From Streptomyces sp. NBC_01754 (GTDB lineage: Bacteria; Actinomycetota; Actinomycetes; Streptomycetales; Streptomycetaceae): a DNA stretch of 64,000 nt. Made by a program: the position numbers and the translations under genes. Below the pieces are notes generated by a model, which searched no databases, was not told where the DNA came from, and saw only the letters and a program-made list of their open reading frames with translations. This document shows positions 29,480-38,626 of this stretch, piece by piece. Positions within the stretch are counted from its first letter, which is position 1, and every line of letters starts with the position of its first letter. The stretch covers positions 744,001 to 808,000 of the forward strand of contig NZ_CP109132.1 in the NCBI RefSeq assembly GCF_035918015.1. Reading direction: 5' to 3'.

Positions 29480-29700
29480 AAGACCGCTCAGGGTGAGCGC
29501 AAGCGGTTCTCCTCCGCGATTCCGCCGCCGTGGTGCCGTGGCCGCCGAAGATCGGGGCGGTGCTGCCACTGCTCTACCGGCCCTCCCTCCGGCGGCTTCG
29601 TGCCCGCACTCGATCAGTTCCCGGGCGGCGCGGCCGGGCTCTCGGCGGTGACGGTCACCCGGCTGACCCAGCAGTGACAGGGTGACCACGCCGCGTCCAT
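29480..29700 (+). mobile_element. IS256-family transposase remnant
   Basis: The stretch encodes pieces typical of the N-terminal part of IS256-type transposases in two frames: RFSSAIPPPW, then AVLPLLYRP in a second frame, then FVPALDQF and AAGLSAVTVTRLTQQ followed by a stop. The frame change, the stop and the absence of the catalytic domain mean it is dead. It fills the gap between the PKS and conservon 1. Confidence 0.55.
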
Positions 29701-29794
29701 GGACTGCGGCTCGCCAAGGTCGAACGGTGTAACGGCGCATGGGCGTCAACGCGCCATTCCCGACCGCCTGGTGTGACTGAAACGAATCGATGCC

Positions 29795-29823
29795 TCAACA
29801 ATCCCGGCCGGTTGTCCTACGCT
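29795..29823 (+). promoter_or_regulatory. Possible promoter of conservon 1
   Basis: TCAACA (29795-29800) and TACGCT (29818-29823) are 17 bp apart, a plausible -35/-10 pair about 100 bp before cvnA. The -35 box matches TTGACA at only four of six positions. Confidence 0.35.
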
Positions 29824-29835
29824 TTGCATGCTCTC

Positions 29836-29853
29836 AACCCCCGAACGGGGGTT
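29836..29853 (+). promoter_or_regulatory. GC-rich hairpin in the cvnA1 leader
   Basis: AACCCCC and GGGGGTT form a perfect 7-bp stem around GAAC, between the possible promoter and the cvnA1 start. It could fold in the 5' leader RNA; no function is known. Confidence 0.4.
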
Positions 29854-29925
29854 CGATGTGTCGTGAAAGGTTTCGCTTCTCGTGGTTGGCACCGGTGTCT
29901 GCAGGGTCGTCAGATCGGGACCGCT

Positions 29926-31443
29926 GTGGTGAGCCGACCGCTGAGGGAGCCAAGACGCGAGCCCGGTAGGAGCGCCGCCGTCGCCGGATGGGCCGTCACC
30001 CTGCTGGCCGCCGCCGGTGTGGGGTGGGTCGCCGTCACCGCGGACGCCGAGTGGCACCGGGCCCTCGCGGGGGCCTGTGCCGCGGCCGTCGTCCTGCTGA
30101 TCGCCCGCGTACTGCTCCTCACCCGGCGGCTGTCCACCGAGCGCGCACACCGTGCCCGGGAGGCCGGAGTGGCCACCGCCCGGGGCACCGAGGTGGCGCA
30201 TCTGGCCGTGGTACGCGTCCCGGCCATCGCCGAGCGACTGCACACCGGACAGCGACTGGACGGTGTGCCGGGGCCGATGGCGTCGCCGGAGGAGATCGGT
30301 GAGGAGTTCGCCCGGGCGCTGGACTCGGTCGTCGTTGCGCTCGGCTCGGACACGGCCGTGCACCGCGAGCGTGCGCTGCGCGACTCGGTGCAGGCCGCCT
30401 TCGAATCCGTGGCGCGCACCATGCACGTGATGGCGACCGTGCAGCAGCAGGTCCTGGACGAGGTCGAGCGCTCCATCGAAGACCCTCTTCTGATGGCGAA
30501 CGTGATGAAGGCCGACCACGCGGCTTCGCAGATGACCCGCAAGGCTCAGACGCTTCTGGTGATGTGCGGAATCTGGCCCGCCCGTCGGGAGACCCGACCG
30601 GTCTCGCTCTACGACTGCGTACGGGGCGCCCAGTCCCGGATCGTGGAGTTCGGGCGGATCGAGGTGCACGGCGGACAGACCCTGTACGCGGTGCCCCCGG
30701 CCGTGGAGGGGCTGATGCACTCCATTGCCGAGCTACTGGAGAATGCCACGGTGTTCTCACCGTCCAGTTCCCCCGTGGTCGTCAGCGTTCGGGAGGTGGG
30801 CGCCGGTGCGGTCATCGAGATCGACGACGCCGGGCTCGGGATGCCGCCGGACGTCCTGCACCAGGCCCTCGGCCAGCTTCGCGACGACCTGGACCTGACC
30901 CGCCTGGGCGCGGTACCCCGGCTCGGCCTGGCGTGTGTCGGGCGCTGGAGCCGGGAGCTGGGCTTCAACGTGGAGCTGAGCGGGTCTTCGGCGTACGGCG
31001 GCACACGGGCGGTGATGTTCGTACCGTTCCGGCTGCTGACCGACCCGCTGCCGAGGCCCGCCACGCACCGCCGCCCGGCGATCGAACCGGCCGAGCACGT
31101 GGGGCCTGTCGTCCCCCTGGCCGGCGTGCGCGACGACGCCCCCGAGCCGGCCGGCGTGCCCGCCCCGGCGACGGCCGGCCTGCCCCGGCGGCGCAGCCGT
31201 CGCGGTGCCACCCAGGCCACGACCGCCGCACGGCACTCGGCGCCCGACCCGCTGCCCGGTGCCGCGCCCGCCGAGCCCTGGACGCCGGAGGCGGCACGCG
31301 CCTCGATCACCAGTGTGGTGTCCGGGACGCTGCGTGGCCGGGCGGCCGTCGACGCGGACGGCGACACCGAACCGGCGTCGCCCCCGCACGGCGGACAGTC
31401 CCTGCCCAGTACCCCGCACGAGCACGCCGGAGGCCGACCGTGA
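29926..31443 (+). CDS. cvnA: Conservon 1 sensor histidine-kinase-like protein (CvnA)
   Basis: 505 residues from GTG 29926 (GTG 29929 also possible). Two membrane segments lie at the N-terminus (GWAVTLLAAAGVGWVAV, then AVVLLIARVLLL). A helical linker follows, then a GHKL ATPase domain with N box ELLENATVFS and G box DDAGLGM, and a proline- and alanine-rich tail. There is no clear phospho-acceptor His box. This is the CvnA member of the conservon signalling module, in which CvnA-D form a membrane-associated complex resembling a G-protein-coupled system. The stop overlaps cvnB by 4 bp. Signal unknown. Confidence 0.88.
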   Translation: MVSRPLREPRREPGRSAAVAGWAVTLLAAAGVGWVAVTADAEWHRALAGACAAAVVLLIARVLLLTRRLSTERAHRAREAGVATARGTEVAHLAVVRVPAIAERLHTGQRLDGVPGPMASPEEIGEEFARALDSVVVALGSDTAVHRERALRDSVQAAFESVARTMHVMATVQQQVLDEVERSIEDPLLMANVMKADHAASQMTRKAQTLLVMCGIWPARRETRPVSLYDCVRGAQSRIVEFGRIEVHGGQTLYAVPPAVEGLMHSIAELLENATVFSPSSSPVVVSVREVGAGAVIEIDDAGLGMPPDVLHQALGQLRDDLDLTRLGAVPRLGLACVGRWSRELGFNVELSGSSAYGGTRAVMFVPFRLLTDPLPRPATHRRPAIEPAEHVGPVVPLAGVRDDAPEPAGVPAPATAGLPRRRSRRGATQATTAARHSAPDPLPGAAPAEPWTPEAARASITSVVSGTLRGRAAVDADGDTEPASPPHGGQSLPSTPHEHAGGRP

Positions 31444-31883
31444 CCGGAACCATCACTCGACTCCCCGACCTGGGGTGGATGCTCCGCCCGCTTACCGAGA
31501 TTCCCGGCGTCCGGCATGCCGTGGTGGTGTCCGAGGACGGGTTACGTCTCGGGCACGCCTCCGCCGAGAACCTCTCGGGTCCGGTGGCCAGCCTGAGCGT
31601 CGCCGACGCGGAGTCGCTCTCGGCGGCCTGCGCGGCGATGACCATGACGGGCCGGTCCACCAGCGCGCTGCTGTTCGGTCGGGGTGCCGGGACGCGCCAG
31701 TTGATGTTGGAGACCGACCAGGGGTTTGTGCTGTTCACCCATGCCGGGGTGGGCGCGCACCTGGGGGTCGCCACCGATCTGGACGCTGACGTGGGCCTGG
31801 TGGCCCAGCAGATGCAGTTGCTGGTGGCGAAGATCGGCGCGCACCTGAGCAGTGTGCCCCGGGACGAGGCCGCCGCGACGTGA
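31440..31883 (+). CDS. cvnB: Conservon 1 roadblock/LC7 protein (CvnB)
   Basis: 147 residues from GTG 31440. LGWMLRPLTEIPGVRHAVVV followed by SEDG and a long central helix is typical of bacterial roadblock/LC7 proteins, which act as regulators or scaffolds for small GTPases such as the CvnD encoded two genes on. Overlaps of 4 bp on both sides imply translational coupling. One leucine (31542-31544) is a TTA codon, so expression may depend on bldA. Confidence 0.9.
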   Translation: MTGTITRLPDLGWMLRPLTEIPGVRHAVVVSEDGLRLGHASAENLSGPVASLSVADAESLSAACAAMTMTGRSTSALLFGRGAGTRQLMLETDQGFVLFTHAGVGAHLGVATDLDADVGLVAQQMQLLVAKIGAHLSSVPRDEAAAT

Positions 31884-32242
31884 CGACGGAGCGGCCTGAG
31901 GTGCCGAGGGCCTCGGCGATCCGCCCGTATGTCATCACACGCGGCCGCACGGAGTCCGAGGGCGAGCCGCTGTCCTGGGAATCCCTGGTGATGACGGCGG
32001 AGACAGCGTTCCCCTCCACCCTCCAGCCGGAGCACCTCGCCATCCTGAAGCACTGTGAGGGGCTCATCTCGGTCGCGGAGGTGGCCGCTCACCTCGGCCA
32101 GCCGCCGTCGGTCGCGCAGGTGCTGCTCTCCGATCTCCTCCGATGGGGGCTGATCGTGACCCGGCCGCCCATCCCGCCGGCCGAACGCGCCGATGTGACC
32201 ATGCTCAGAAAGGTCCTCCATGGTCTCGAAAGCTGCATCTGA
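31880..32242 (+). CDS. cvnC: Conservon 1 DUF742 protein (CvnC)
   Basis: 120 residues from GTG 31880. IRPYVITRGRT at the N-terminus and a winged-helix-like body (ISVAEVAAHLGQPPSVAQVLLSDL in two halves) identify DUF742. CvnC is an invariant conservon component of unproven biochemical role, presumably a partner of CvnB and CvnD. The 3' end overlaps cvnD by 23 bp. Confidence 0.9.
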   Translation: MTTERPEVPRASAIRPYVITRGRTESEGEPLSWESLVMTAETAFPSTLQPEHLAILKHCEGLISVAEVAAHLGQPPSVAQVLLSDLLRWGLIVTRPPIPPAERADVTMLRKVLHGLESCI

Positions 32243-32852
32243 AACCCCGGCCGGGGCCGGCCCGCCGCCCGCCGCGGCCGGCGGAAAGTACCTCGACTCG
32301 AACGTGTCGGGCGCGGCGAAGATCCTGGTCGTCGGCCCGCTGGGAGTGGGCAAGACGACGCTGATCGGTACGGTGTCGGAGATCGAACCGCTCTCCACCG
32401 AGGCGTCGATGACCCAGGCGGGCGTCCGGGTCGACCCGGACGTGGACAGCGGCAAGAAGACCACCACGGTCGCCCTCGACTTCGGCCGACTGACCCTCGA
32501 CGGCGACCTGGTCCTGTATCTGTTCGGCACGCCGGGCCAGCAGCGGTTCCTGCCGGCCTGGCAGGACCTGGCCAAGGGGGCGCTCGGCGCGCTCGCACTG
32601 GTGGACGCCCGGGACCTGGCGGCTTCTTTCGACGCGCTGGGCAATCTGGAGGATCTGGATTTACCCTTCGCGGTCGCCGTCAACGTCTTCCCGTGCGGCC
32701 CCCGACACAACGCCGACGACATCCGTACGGCCCTCGATCTGCTGCCCGACACCCCGCTGGTGACCTGCGACGCACGGGACCCGGCCTCATCGATCCGGGC
32801 ACTGATCGCTCTGGTCCGTCACCTCGTCCACGTCGCCACGGAGTCCTCATGA
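32220..32852 (+). CDS. cvnD: Conservon 1 small GTPase (CvnD)
   Basis: 210 residues from ATG 32220. The P-loop GPLGVGKTT is at 39-47 and the switch II region FGTPGQQRF near 101, as in the MglA-like Cvn GTPases. The guanine-recognition region reads NVFPCG; the sister protein in conservon 2 has NHFDGS, so this copy lacks the Asp usually found there. Leucine at 32661-32663 is a TTA codon. It overlaps cvnC by 23 bp and the P450 gene by 4 bp. CvnD is expected to be the switch protein, with effectors unknown. Confidence 0.9.
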   Translation: MVSKAASETPAGAGPPPAAAGGKYLDSNVSGAAKILVVGPLGVGKTTLIGTVSEIEPLSTEASMTQAGVRVDPDVDSGKKTTTVALDFGRLTLDGDLVLYLFGTPGQQRFLPAWQDLAKGALGALALVDARDLAASFDALGNLEDLDLPFAVAVNVFPCGPRHNADDIRTALDLLPDTPLVTCDARDPASSIRALIALVRHLVHVATESS

Positions 32853-34198
32853 GCACGCCGCACCCCACGGCCGGGCCGGCCGTCAGCTGCCCTGTGACCG
32901 GCGCCTCCGTCACGGCGGCCGCGCTGTACGGGCCCGACCTCGACGGCAACACGATGCCCGCACTGTACGAGGAACTGCGCGGCACACACGGCCCGGTGGC
33001 GCCGGTGTCCGTCGCCCCCGGCATCGACGCCTGGCTGGTCCTGGGCCACCGGGAACTGCTCCGGCTCACCCGCGAGGAACAGGATTTCTCACACGACCCG
33101 CGCCGGTGGAGCCGGCTGCGCGAAGGCCGGGTACCGACCGACTCGCCGATCCTGCCGATGGTCGGCTGGCGCCCCGCGCTGCTCTTCGCGGACGGGCAGC
33201 AGCACCGCAGGATGCGCATCGCGGTCTCCGACGCGCTGGCCGCGATCAACGGGCACGAGCTGCGCCGCAGCGTCCAGGCCACCGCCGAGGCACTGATCGC
33301 CGGATTCGCGGCGCACGGCGAGGCCGACCTCGTCGCCGCGTACGCGCGCACGCTGCCGATGCGGGTGATCGCCGGGCTGCTCGGGGTGGACGAACGGACC
33401 GGCCGGGAGCTGGTGGAGGCGGTGGCGGGCCTCGTGTCCGCCACCAGCGGGGCAGGGGACGCCAGCCGCAGGATGGGCGCCATCCTGCAGGGACTGATCG
33501 AGGAGAAGCGGCGGATGAGGGGCGACGACATCGTCTCGGCGCTGCTGCACCACCCGGCGCGGCTCACCGACGAGGAGGTGCTGCACAACCTGGTGGTCAT
33601 GTTCGTCGCAGGCAACCAGACCACGGTGAACTGGATCGCCACCACGCTGCGCGTCCTGCTCTGCGACCCCGCGCTGCGCTCCTCGCTGAGCGGCGGCCAC
33701 CTCAGCGTGGACGACGCACTCGACCTGGTCCTGTGGCGCTTCCCGCCCACCCAGAACTTCCCGGCCCGCTACGCCACCCGCGACATGAGGTTCGGCGGCC
33801 AGGACATCCGGGCGGGCGACATGCTGATCCTGGGCCTGGCAGCAGCCAACGCGGATCCAGAGGTCCTGCCGGCCGACGGCACCCCTGTGGTCGGCAACCG
33901 CTCCCATCTGGCATTCGGCGCGGGCCCGCACACCTGCCCCGCCCAGGACTCGGCTCGACTGATCACCCGGACCGCGGTCGACACGATCCGGCACCGCCTG
34001 CCCGACCTGGAACTGTCAGTCCCGGAAGCCGAGTTGAAGTGGATCAACTCGCCCTGGAGCAAGGGACTGGGCACGCTGCCCGTGCGCTTCGACTCGCCGC
34101 AGTTGCCGCAGGGCCCGGTGCCCTCCCAGGCGGCCGAGGCCCCCGCCCCGGCGTGGCCACACCGGAACGCGGTGCCGCCGCGGGCCCGGCCGCACTGA
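32849..34198 (+). CDS. Conservon 1 cytochrome P450, CYP157-like, lacking the EXXR motif
   Basis: 449 residues from ATG 32849. The heme loop is FGAGPHTCPA with Cys363. In the K helix the expected Glu-x-x-Arg reads VLWR (Val294, Arg297), so the usually invariant Glu is absent. The I helix reads AGNQTT, with Asn where an acid is usual. Loss of EXXR is a documented property of the CYP157 family, found in Streptomyces conservons beside CYP154-type P450s, and the same pairing occurs here. A conventional P450 follows. Substrate, and whether this protein is catalytic or structural, are unknown. Confidence 0.88.
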   Translation: MSTPHPTAGPAVSCPVTGASVTAAALYGPDLDGNTMPALYEELRGTHGPVAPVSVAPGIDAWLVLGHRELLRLTREEQDFSHDPRRWSRLREGRVPTDSPILPMVGWRPALLFADGQQHRRMRIAVSDALAAINGHELRRSVQATAEALIAGFAAHGEADLVAAYARTLPMRVIAGLLGVDERTGRELVEAVAGLVSATSGAGDASRRMGAILQGLIEEKRRMRGDDIVSALLHHPARLTDEEVLHNLVVMFVAGNQTTVNWIATTLRVLLCDPALRSSLSGGHLSVDDALDLVLWRFPPTQNFPARYATRDMRFGGQDIRAGDMLILGLAAANADPEVLPADGTPVVGNRSHLAFGAGPHTCPAQDSARLITRTAVDTIRHRLPDLELSVPEAELKWINSPWSKGLGTLPVRFDSPQLPQGPVPSQAAEAPAPAWPHRNAVPPRARPH

Positions 34199-34258
34199 CC
34201 CGTTCGGAGCTCGTCCTTCCTCGGCTTGTCTCTCCCCCTTCGAAGACCTGGAGCCCAG

Positions 34259-35506
34259 TTGAACACGTCACCGCTGAACCCCGCGGCCGACCGCCCGCAC
34301 CGTCTGGACCCGACGGGGGGCTGCCCGCACGCGGCCAACGCCCGGCTGCTGGCCCAGGGGGCGGTCACCCCGGTGGTCCTCCCCGGCGAGGTGCAGGGGA
34401 TGGCGGTGCTGGGCCACGACGCGCTGAAGGAATTCCTCGCGCACCCCGACGTCGCCAAGAACGCACGGCACTTCACAGCGCTCCAGGCCGGGGAGATCAC
34501 CGACGGCTGGCCGCTGAAGACGTTCGCCACGGTGCAGGGGATGACCACCGCGGACGGCGACGACCACCGCCGACTGCGGTCGCTGATGAGCAAGGCGTTC
34601 ACGGCCCGCCGGGTCGCAGAACTCCGCCCGTACGTGATGGATCTGACGTCCCGCCTGCTGAGCGGCCTGGAGGCGGCCGCCACCGAGGACGGCGTCGTCG
34701 ATCTGCGCGCCCACTTCGCGCTGCCGCTGCCGATGGGCGTCATCTGCGAGCTGCTGGGCGTGGACGAGGCCCACCACGACCGCCTGCACGACCTCTCCAA
34801 CCAGATCGTGGCCACGGACATCGGTCCGGCCGAGGCCATGGCGGCCAACCGGGAGATGGTGGAGGTTCTGAGCGCGGTCGCGGCTGCCCGGACGGCCGAT
34901 CCGGGGAACGACCTCACCAGCGCGATGATCGCGGCCCGTGAGGAGAGCGGCGACCGGTTCAGCCCGCATGAGCTGATCGGCACGCTGATGCTGACCATCA
35001 TCGCGGGGCACGAGACGACGCTGAATCTGATCACGAACGCCGTACGCGCCCTGTGCGCCCATCGGGACCAGCTGGACCTGGTCCTCTCCGGCGGGGCGAG
35101 CTGGGCTGACGTGGTGGAGGAGACCCTGCGCTGGGACAGCCCGGTCAGCTACTTCCCCTTCCGCTACCCGACCCGCGATCTGCCTCTGGACGGCACCGTG
35201 ATCCCGAAGGGCACCCCGGTCCTCGCGGGGTACTCGGCGGCCGGCCGCGACACGCGGGCCCACGGCCCGGACGCGGCACGCTTCGACATCACCCGCACCG
35301 ACAAGTCCCGCCATCTCTCCCTGGGACACGGCGCGCACTACTGCATGGGCGCACCTCTGGCCCGTCTGGAGAGCACCACGGCCCTGGAACAGCTCTTCAC
35401 CCGCTTCCCGGCCTTGGACCTCGCGGTTCCGGAGCCGGAACTGCCGCGCCACGCCTCGTTCGTGGGGAACAGCGTGCAGAAGTTGCCGGTGCGGCTGAAG
35501 GGGTGA
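34259..35506 (+). CDS. Conservon 1 second cytochrome P450, CYP154-like
   Basis: 415 residues from TTG 34259, chosen because GGAG (34250-34253) lies 5 nt upstream; the frame continues upstream without a better start. All P450 hallmarks are present: I helix AGHETT, K helix ETLR (EXXR intact) and heme loop LGHGAHYCMG. It lies 60 bp after the EXXR-less P450 and closes the conservon operon, matching the CYP157-CYP154 pairing of known conservons. Electron partners are not encoded nearby. Confidence 0.9.
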   Translation: MNTSPLNPAADRPHRLDPTGGCPHAANARLLAQGAVTPVVLPGEVQGMAVLGHDALKEFLAHPDVAKNARHFTALQAGEITDGWPLKTFATVQGMTTADGDDHRRLRSLMSKAFTARRVAELRPYVMDLTSRLLSGLEAAATEDGVVDLRAHFALPLPMGVICELLGVDEAHHDRLHDLSNQIVATDIGPAEAMAANREMVEVLSAVAAARTADPGNDLTSAMIAAREESGDRFSPHELIGTLMLTIIAGHETTLNLITNAVRALCAHRDQLDLVLSGGASWADVVEETLRWDSPVSYFPFRYPTRDLPLDGTVIPKGTPVLAGYSAAGRDTRAHGPDAARFDITRTDKSRHLSLGHGAHYCMGAPLARLESTTALEQLFTRFPALDLAVPEPELPRHASFVGNSVQKLPVRLKG

Positions 35507-36026
35507 GGGAGCACCGCTTCCCGCATGCCCACAGCCACCACATCGCACTCGACGTCACACTCAACGGCGGCGATGCCGTGAGCCGCGCGACGGTGTTCTC
35601 ATGTGACCGGCCGCAGAGGGCTGTCCCGTAATCCGCCGACCACCAAGCCGTCATCGAGGACGGCGCTCCCGGGCCACCGCGAAACGCAGGCCGGTCGCCG
35701 ACGGGTGGACGAGCAGGCGAAGCTCCTGGCAGAAACGGTGATCTTGGTCGAGATCCCCTCTGCCAGGAGCTTCGTCGTTGCGTAGGGCCCTCCAACTCGC
35801 GGTCACCGCAGCCGGCTCGGAAAGAGTTCACTGCCGTAGGCGGGAGAGTCGGTCGTCTTGCCGCTCATCCGGTCCTTGAGGTCGACCGGGCCCGGCCCGT
35901 TCCCGTCACCAGGGTGGGGCCTTCCCGTGGCCGCCGCACTGTCGCTGGACCGGTACGGCCGAAGGATCTGCACCGCTCCAGGGTTTTGGTGGCTGGGCTC
36001 GCGTCGTCACGAACGAAGAGTGCTGA
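35507..36026. other. Intergenic stretch between conservon 1 and the tnaA gene
   Basis: About 520 bp separating convergent operons. Apart from the 127-bp repeat at 35697-35823 I see no gene and no strong terminator hairpin. Confidence 0.45.
35697..35823 (-). repeat. 127-bp repeat, copy A (inverted relative to 43114-43241)
   Basis: Read on the minus strand it matches 43114-43241 over its length with scattered mismatches. Both contain a self-complementary core: GAAGCTCCTGG and CCAGGAGCTTC around a loop with GATCTTGGTCGA. Just past the core both read LVHPSA, like the start of IS5-type transposases, so these may be leader remnants of a lost insertion sequence. Confidence 0.75.
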
Positions 36027-37397
36027 TCAGTCGGACTTCACGGGCTCCAGTTTGATGCTGAAGTGTCGGAGGATCGGGGACTGGCCCGTAACCCGGTAGC
36101 CACGGACCGATTCAGGATTCTTCGCGATGTCCGCCAGGGTGGCGGCAACGTGGTCGTAGTGGCTGCGGGTGTAGACCCGTCGGGGGAGAGCCAGCCGTAC
36201 AAGTTCGTAGGGCGCCGTCTTGACAGGGTTGCCGTGCTCGTCCTCTTCACCGAGATACAGCGACCCCAGCTCCGCCGAGCGGATGCCTCCGCGCAGGTAG
36301 AGCTCGCAGACGAGTGCGGTGCCGGGGTACTGGTGCGGGGGGATATGGGGCAGGAGGCGTCCGGCGTTGACGTAGAGGGCGTGCAGACCGGCGGGTTCCA
36401 CGATGTCGACGCCGGCCTCGCGGATGCGTGCGGCGAGATAGGCGGTTGTGTCGGCACGCTCGGCGAGGTAGGCCGGCTCGGTCACTTCGACGAGGCCGCG
36501 GGCCATCATCTCGAGGTCACGTCCGGACAGACCGCCGTAGGTGGTGAATCCTTCGGTGGCGATGAGCAGACCGCCGCACCGCTCGGCGAGTTCGGCGTCC
36601 TTCAGGCCGATGAAGCCGCCGATGTGGACGATGCCGTCCTTCTTCGCGCTCATGACGCAGCCGTCGGCGAGACGGAAGGCTTCCTCGGCGACCTGGCGCG
36701 GAGTGCGGTCGGCGTAGCCGGGTTCGCGCTGGGTCACCAGCCAGGCGTTCTCCGCGAACCGGGCCGCGTCGAGGATCATCGGCACGTTGTGACGGCGGCA
36801 CAGTTCGGCGGTACGGTGCAGGTTGTCCATGCTGACCGGCTGGCCCCCGCCACCGTTGTTGGTGATGGTCATCAGCACGGCCGCAACGGGCGTCTGGTCC
36901 GCGTTCTCCAGGGCCTGTTCGAGGGCGGTCAGGTCGATGTTGCCCTTGAACGGAAAGTCGTTGTCGAGGTCCTTCGCCTCGGCGCAGGGCAGATCGTACG
37001 CCGTGCAGCCAGTCAGTTCCACGTTGGCGCGGGTGGTGTCGAAGTGCGTGTTGGACAGCACACTCGTACCAGGCCGCAGCAGCGAGGAGAAGAGGATGCG
37101 CTCGGCCGCGCGGCCTTGGTGGGCAGGCAGGATGTGGGGGTAGCCGGTGAGTTCGGAGACGACCTCGTGCCACCGGTAGAAGGAACGGCTGCCGGCGTAG
37201 GACTCGTCGCCCCGCATTCCTGCGGCGAGCTGGTCTGCGGAGATGGCACCGGTCCCGGAGTCGCTCAGCAGGTCGATGGTGACTTCGTCGGCCCGCAGAT
37301 CGAAGGGGTTGTAGGCGACCCGCTTCAGCGCGGCCTCGCGCTCCTCCCGGGTGGTGAAAGCAAGAGGTTCTACGACCTTGATGCGGTAGGGCTCCAC
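36027..37397 (-). CDS. tnaA: Tryptophanase / tyrosine phenol-lyase family PLP enzyme
   Basis: 456 residues from GTG 37397 with AGAAGGAA upstream. Family marks: HQGRAAE, TNNGGGGQPVSM and the PLP lysine in SAKKDG near residue 251, followed by IGGF. These enzymes cleave tryptophan or tyrosine to indole or phenol plus pyruvate and ammonia. The gene overlaps the DMATS prenyltransferase by 28 bp. Co-occurrence of tryptophanase with indole prenyltransferases is known in Streptomyces, where prenylated tryptophan is cleaved to a prenylindole. I therefore infer a prenyl-tryptophan substrate and prefer tryptophanase over tyrosine phenol-lyase, though sequence alone does not separate them. Confidence 0.88.
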   Translation of the reverse strand: MEPYRIKVVEPLAFTTREEREAALKRVAYNPFDLRADEVTIDLLSDSGTGAISADQLAAGMRGDESYAGSRSFYRWHEVVSELTGYPHILPAHQGRAAERILFSSLLRPGTSVLSNTHFDTTRANVELTGCTAYDLPCAEAKDLDNDFPFKGNIDLTALEQALENADQTPVAAVLMTITNNGGGGQPVSMDNLHRTAELCRRHNVPMILDAARFAENAWLVTQREPGYADRTPRQVAEEAFRLADGCVMSAKKDGIVHIGGFIGLKDAELAERCGGLLIATEGFTTYGGLSGRDLEMMARGLVEVTEPAYLAERADTTAYLAARIREAGVDIVEPAGLHALYVNAGRLLPHIPPHQYPGTALVCELYLRGGIRSAELGSLYLGEEDEHGNPVKTAPYELVRLALPRRVYTRSHYDHVAATLADIAKNPESVRGYRVTGQSPILRHFSIKLEPVKSD

Positions 37398-38626
37398 GTG
37401 ACTTCCTTCTGTGCGATGTGCGGGCTGACGTGGCCGACGGCCTGGTGCCCGAGGTCCAGGATGCTCTGGGTGCGTTGCGCAGGCGTCCAGCTGCCCCGCA
37501 GGTGATGCGCCTGCGGCTGCCGGACGCGGTAGGCCTCGGAACTCAGGTAGGCAGTGAGCCGGGGCGGCCGGTTGCGCTCGTACACCAGGGCCAGGTAGGC
37601 GATCAGCCCCACGCCGTCGGCGAGGGTTCGCTGTGTGAGCGCCCCCAGACTCCGGCTCAGGACGGTGGGGTCCATACCGGTCCGGGTCAGCAGGGCCGTG
37701 GCGCGGGCGAGGGCCTCTTCGTCGTCGCGTACGTAGTCGCGAACGGGAATGTGGAGCGTGAAGCCGCTCGGGTCGCTGTCGCCTTCGGTGAAGGAGTGGC
37801 AGGTGAGCGCAGGCCGCCGCACCAGCCGCAGGGTGTCGTTTCCGCCGCGCTCGGGCGGCTCGAGGGAGCCCGCGGCCGCGTGGAAGAAGTAGCGGATGTC
37901 TGCCGCTGTGGCTCCGGAGGTACGGCTGAGCGCGCAGGCATCATCGGCTGACATGCGCGAGTGCCGCACGTAGACCTTGATGCGGGGGGACGTCCAGGCT
38001 CCCAGGTCCAGAGCGAGAAACGGATAGCCGACCGCCGGGGGCAGTTGCTCGAAGGCCTGGCCGTAGCCGAGCCGCCGCAGTGCCTCGCGCACGGTGCGGG
38101 CCGCGCTTTCCGGTCCGGAGGCGGAGGGGTTCAGGTAGACCTTGACCCCTGGGACCCCTCCGGCACGCAGATCGAGCGCGTACCACAAGGCCAGGGGGCC
38201 CTGGGCCGCATCGGGGAAGAACAGGTCAGCGAGGGCGTCGAGTTGGTCGGTGGCGAAGCCCCAGCGGGCGCCCATTGCGCGGATGACCGCAAGCCCGGCA
38301 CGGCCACTGTCGACCATGTCGCTGTGGGCCCACCCGGGCTCCACGAGCACGCGCAGGGCCGGGGCGACGCCCGGAGCGCCGGCGAGGGAGAACTCGACGG
38401 GGGTGTGGTCATCGGAGAGGAAGGTGGGCGACGCCGGCGGCAGGGACAGCGGCCGGTGGGCGACGCCTGCGAGGGAGTCGATCAGGACCTGTCCGTACAG
38501 CTCGGTGTCCGCCTCGCTCAGGCCCACCGTGGCGCCCAGGCGCCGCAGTTGACCGAGTACGTGGTCGCCGAGCGTCGTCTCTCCGGGGCTGGTCGCCGGT
38601 ATGCCGGGGCCCGGAGGGAAGGTCAT
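37370..38626 (-). CDS. DMATS-type aromatic (indole) prenyltransferase
   Basis: 418 residues from ATG 38626. It resembles bacterial dimethylallyltryptophan synthases of the ABBA fold: PVEFSL, GPLALWYALDLR, KVYLNPSASG, then IKVYVRHSRM, then LHIPVRDYVRDDEEAL, and LTAYLSSEAY at the C-terminus. Length agrees with Streptomyces 5-, 6- and 7-DMATS enzymes. They transfer dimethylallyl from DMAPP to the indole ring of tryptophan without an essential metal; the ring position cannot be deduced here. The gene is translationally linked to the tryptophanase and lies downstream of conservon 2 on the same strand. A possible small ORF overlaps its start (ATGA). Confidence 0.88.
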   Translation of the reverse strand: MTFPPGPGIPATSPGETTLGDHVLGQLRRLGATVGLSEADTELYGQVLIDSLAGVAHRPLSLPPASPTFLSDDHTPVEFSLAGAPGVAPALRVLVEPGWAHSDMVDSGRAGLAVIRAMGARWGFATDQLDALADLFFPDAAQGPLALWYALDLRAGGVPGVKVYLNPSASGPESAARTVREALRRLGYGQAFEQLPPAVGYPFLALDLGAWTSPRIKVYVRHSRMSADDACALSRTSGATAADIRYFFHAAAGSLEPPERGGNDTLRLVRRPALTCHSFTEGDSDPSGFTLHIPVRDYVRDDEEALARATALLTRTGMDPTVLSRSLGALTQRTLADGVGLIAYLALVYERNRPPRLTAYLSSEAYRVRQPQAHHLRGSWTPAQRTQSILDLGHQAVGHVSPHIAQKEVTWSPTASRS

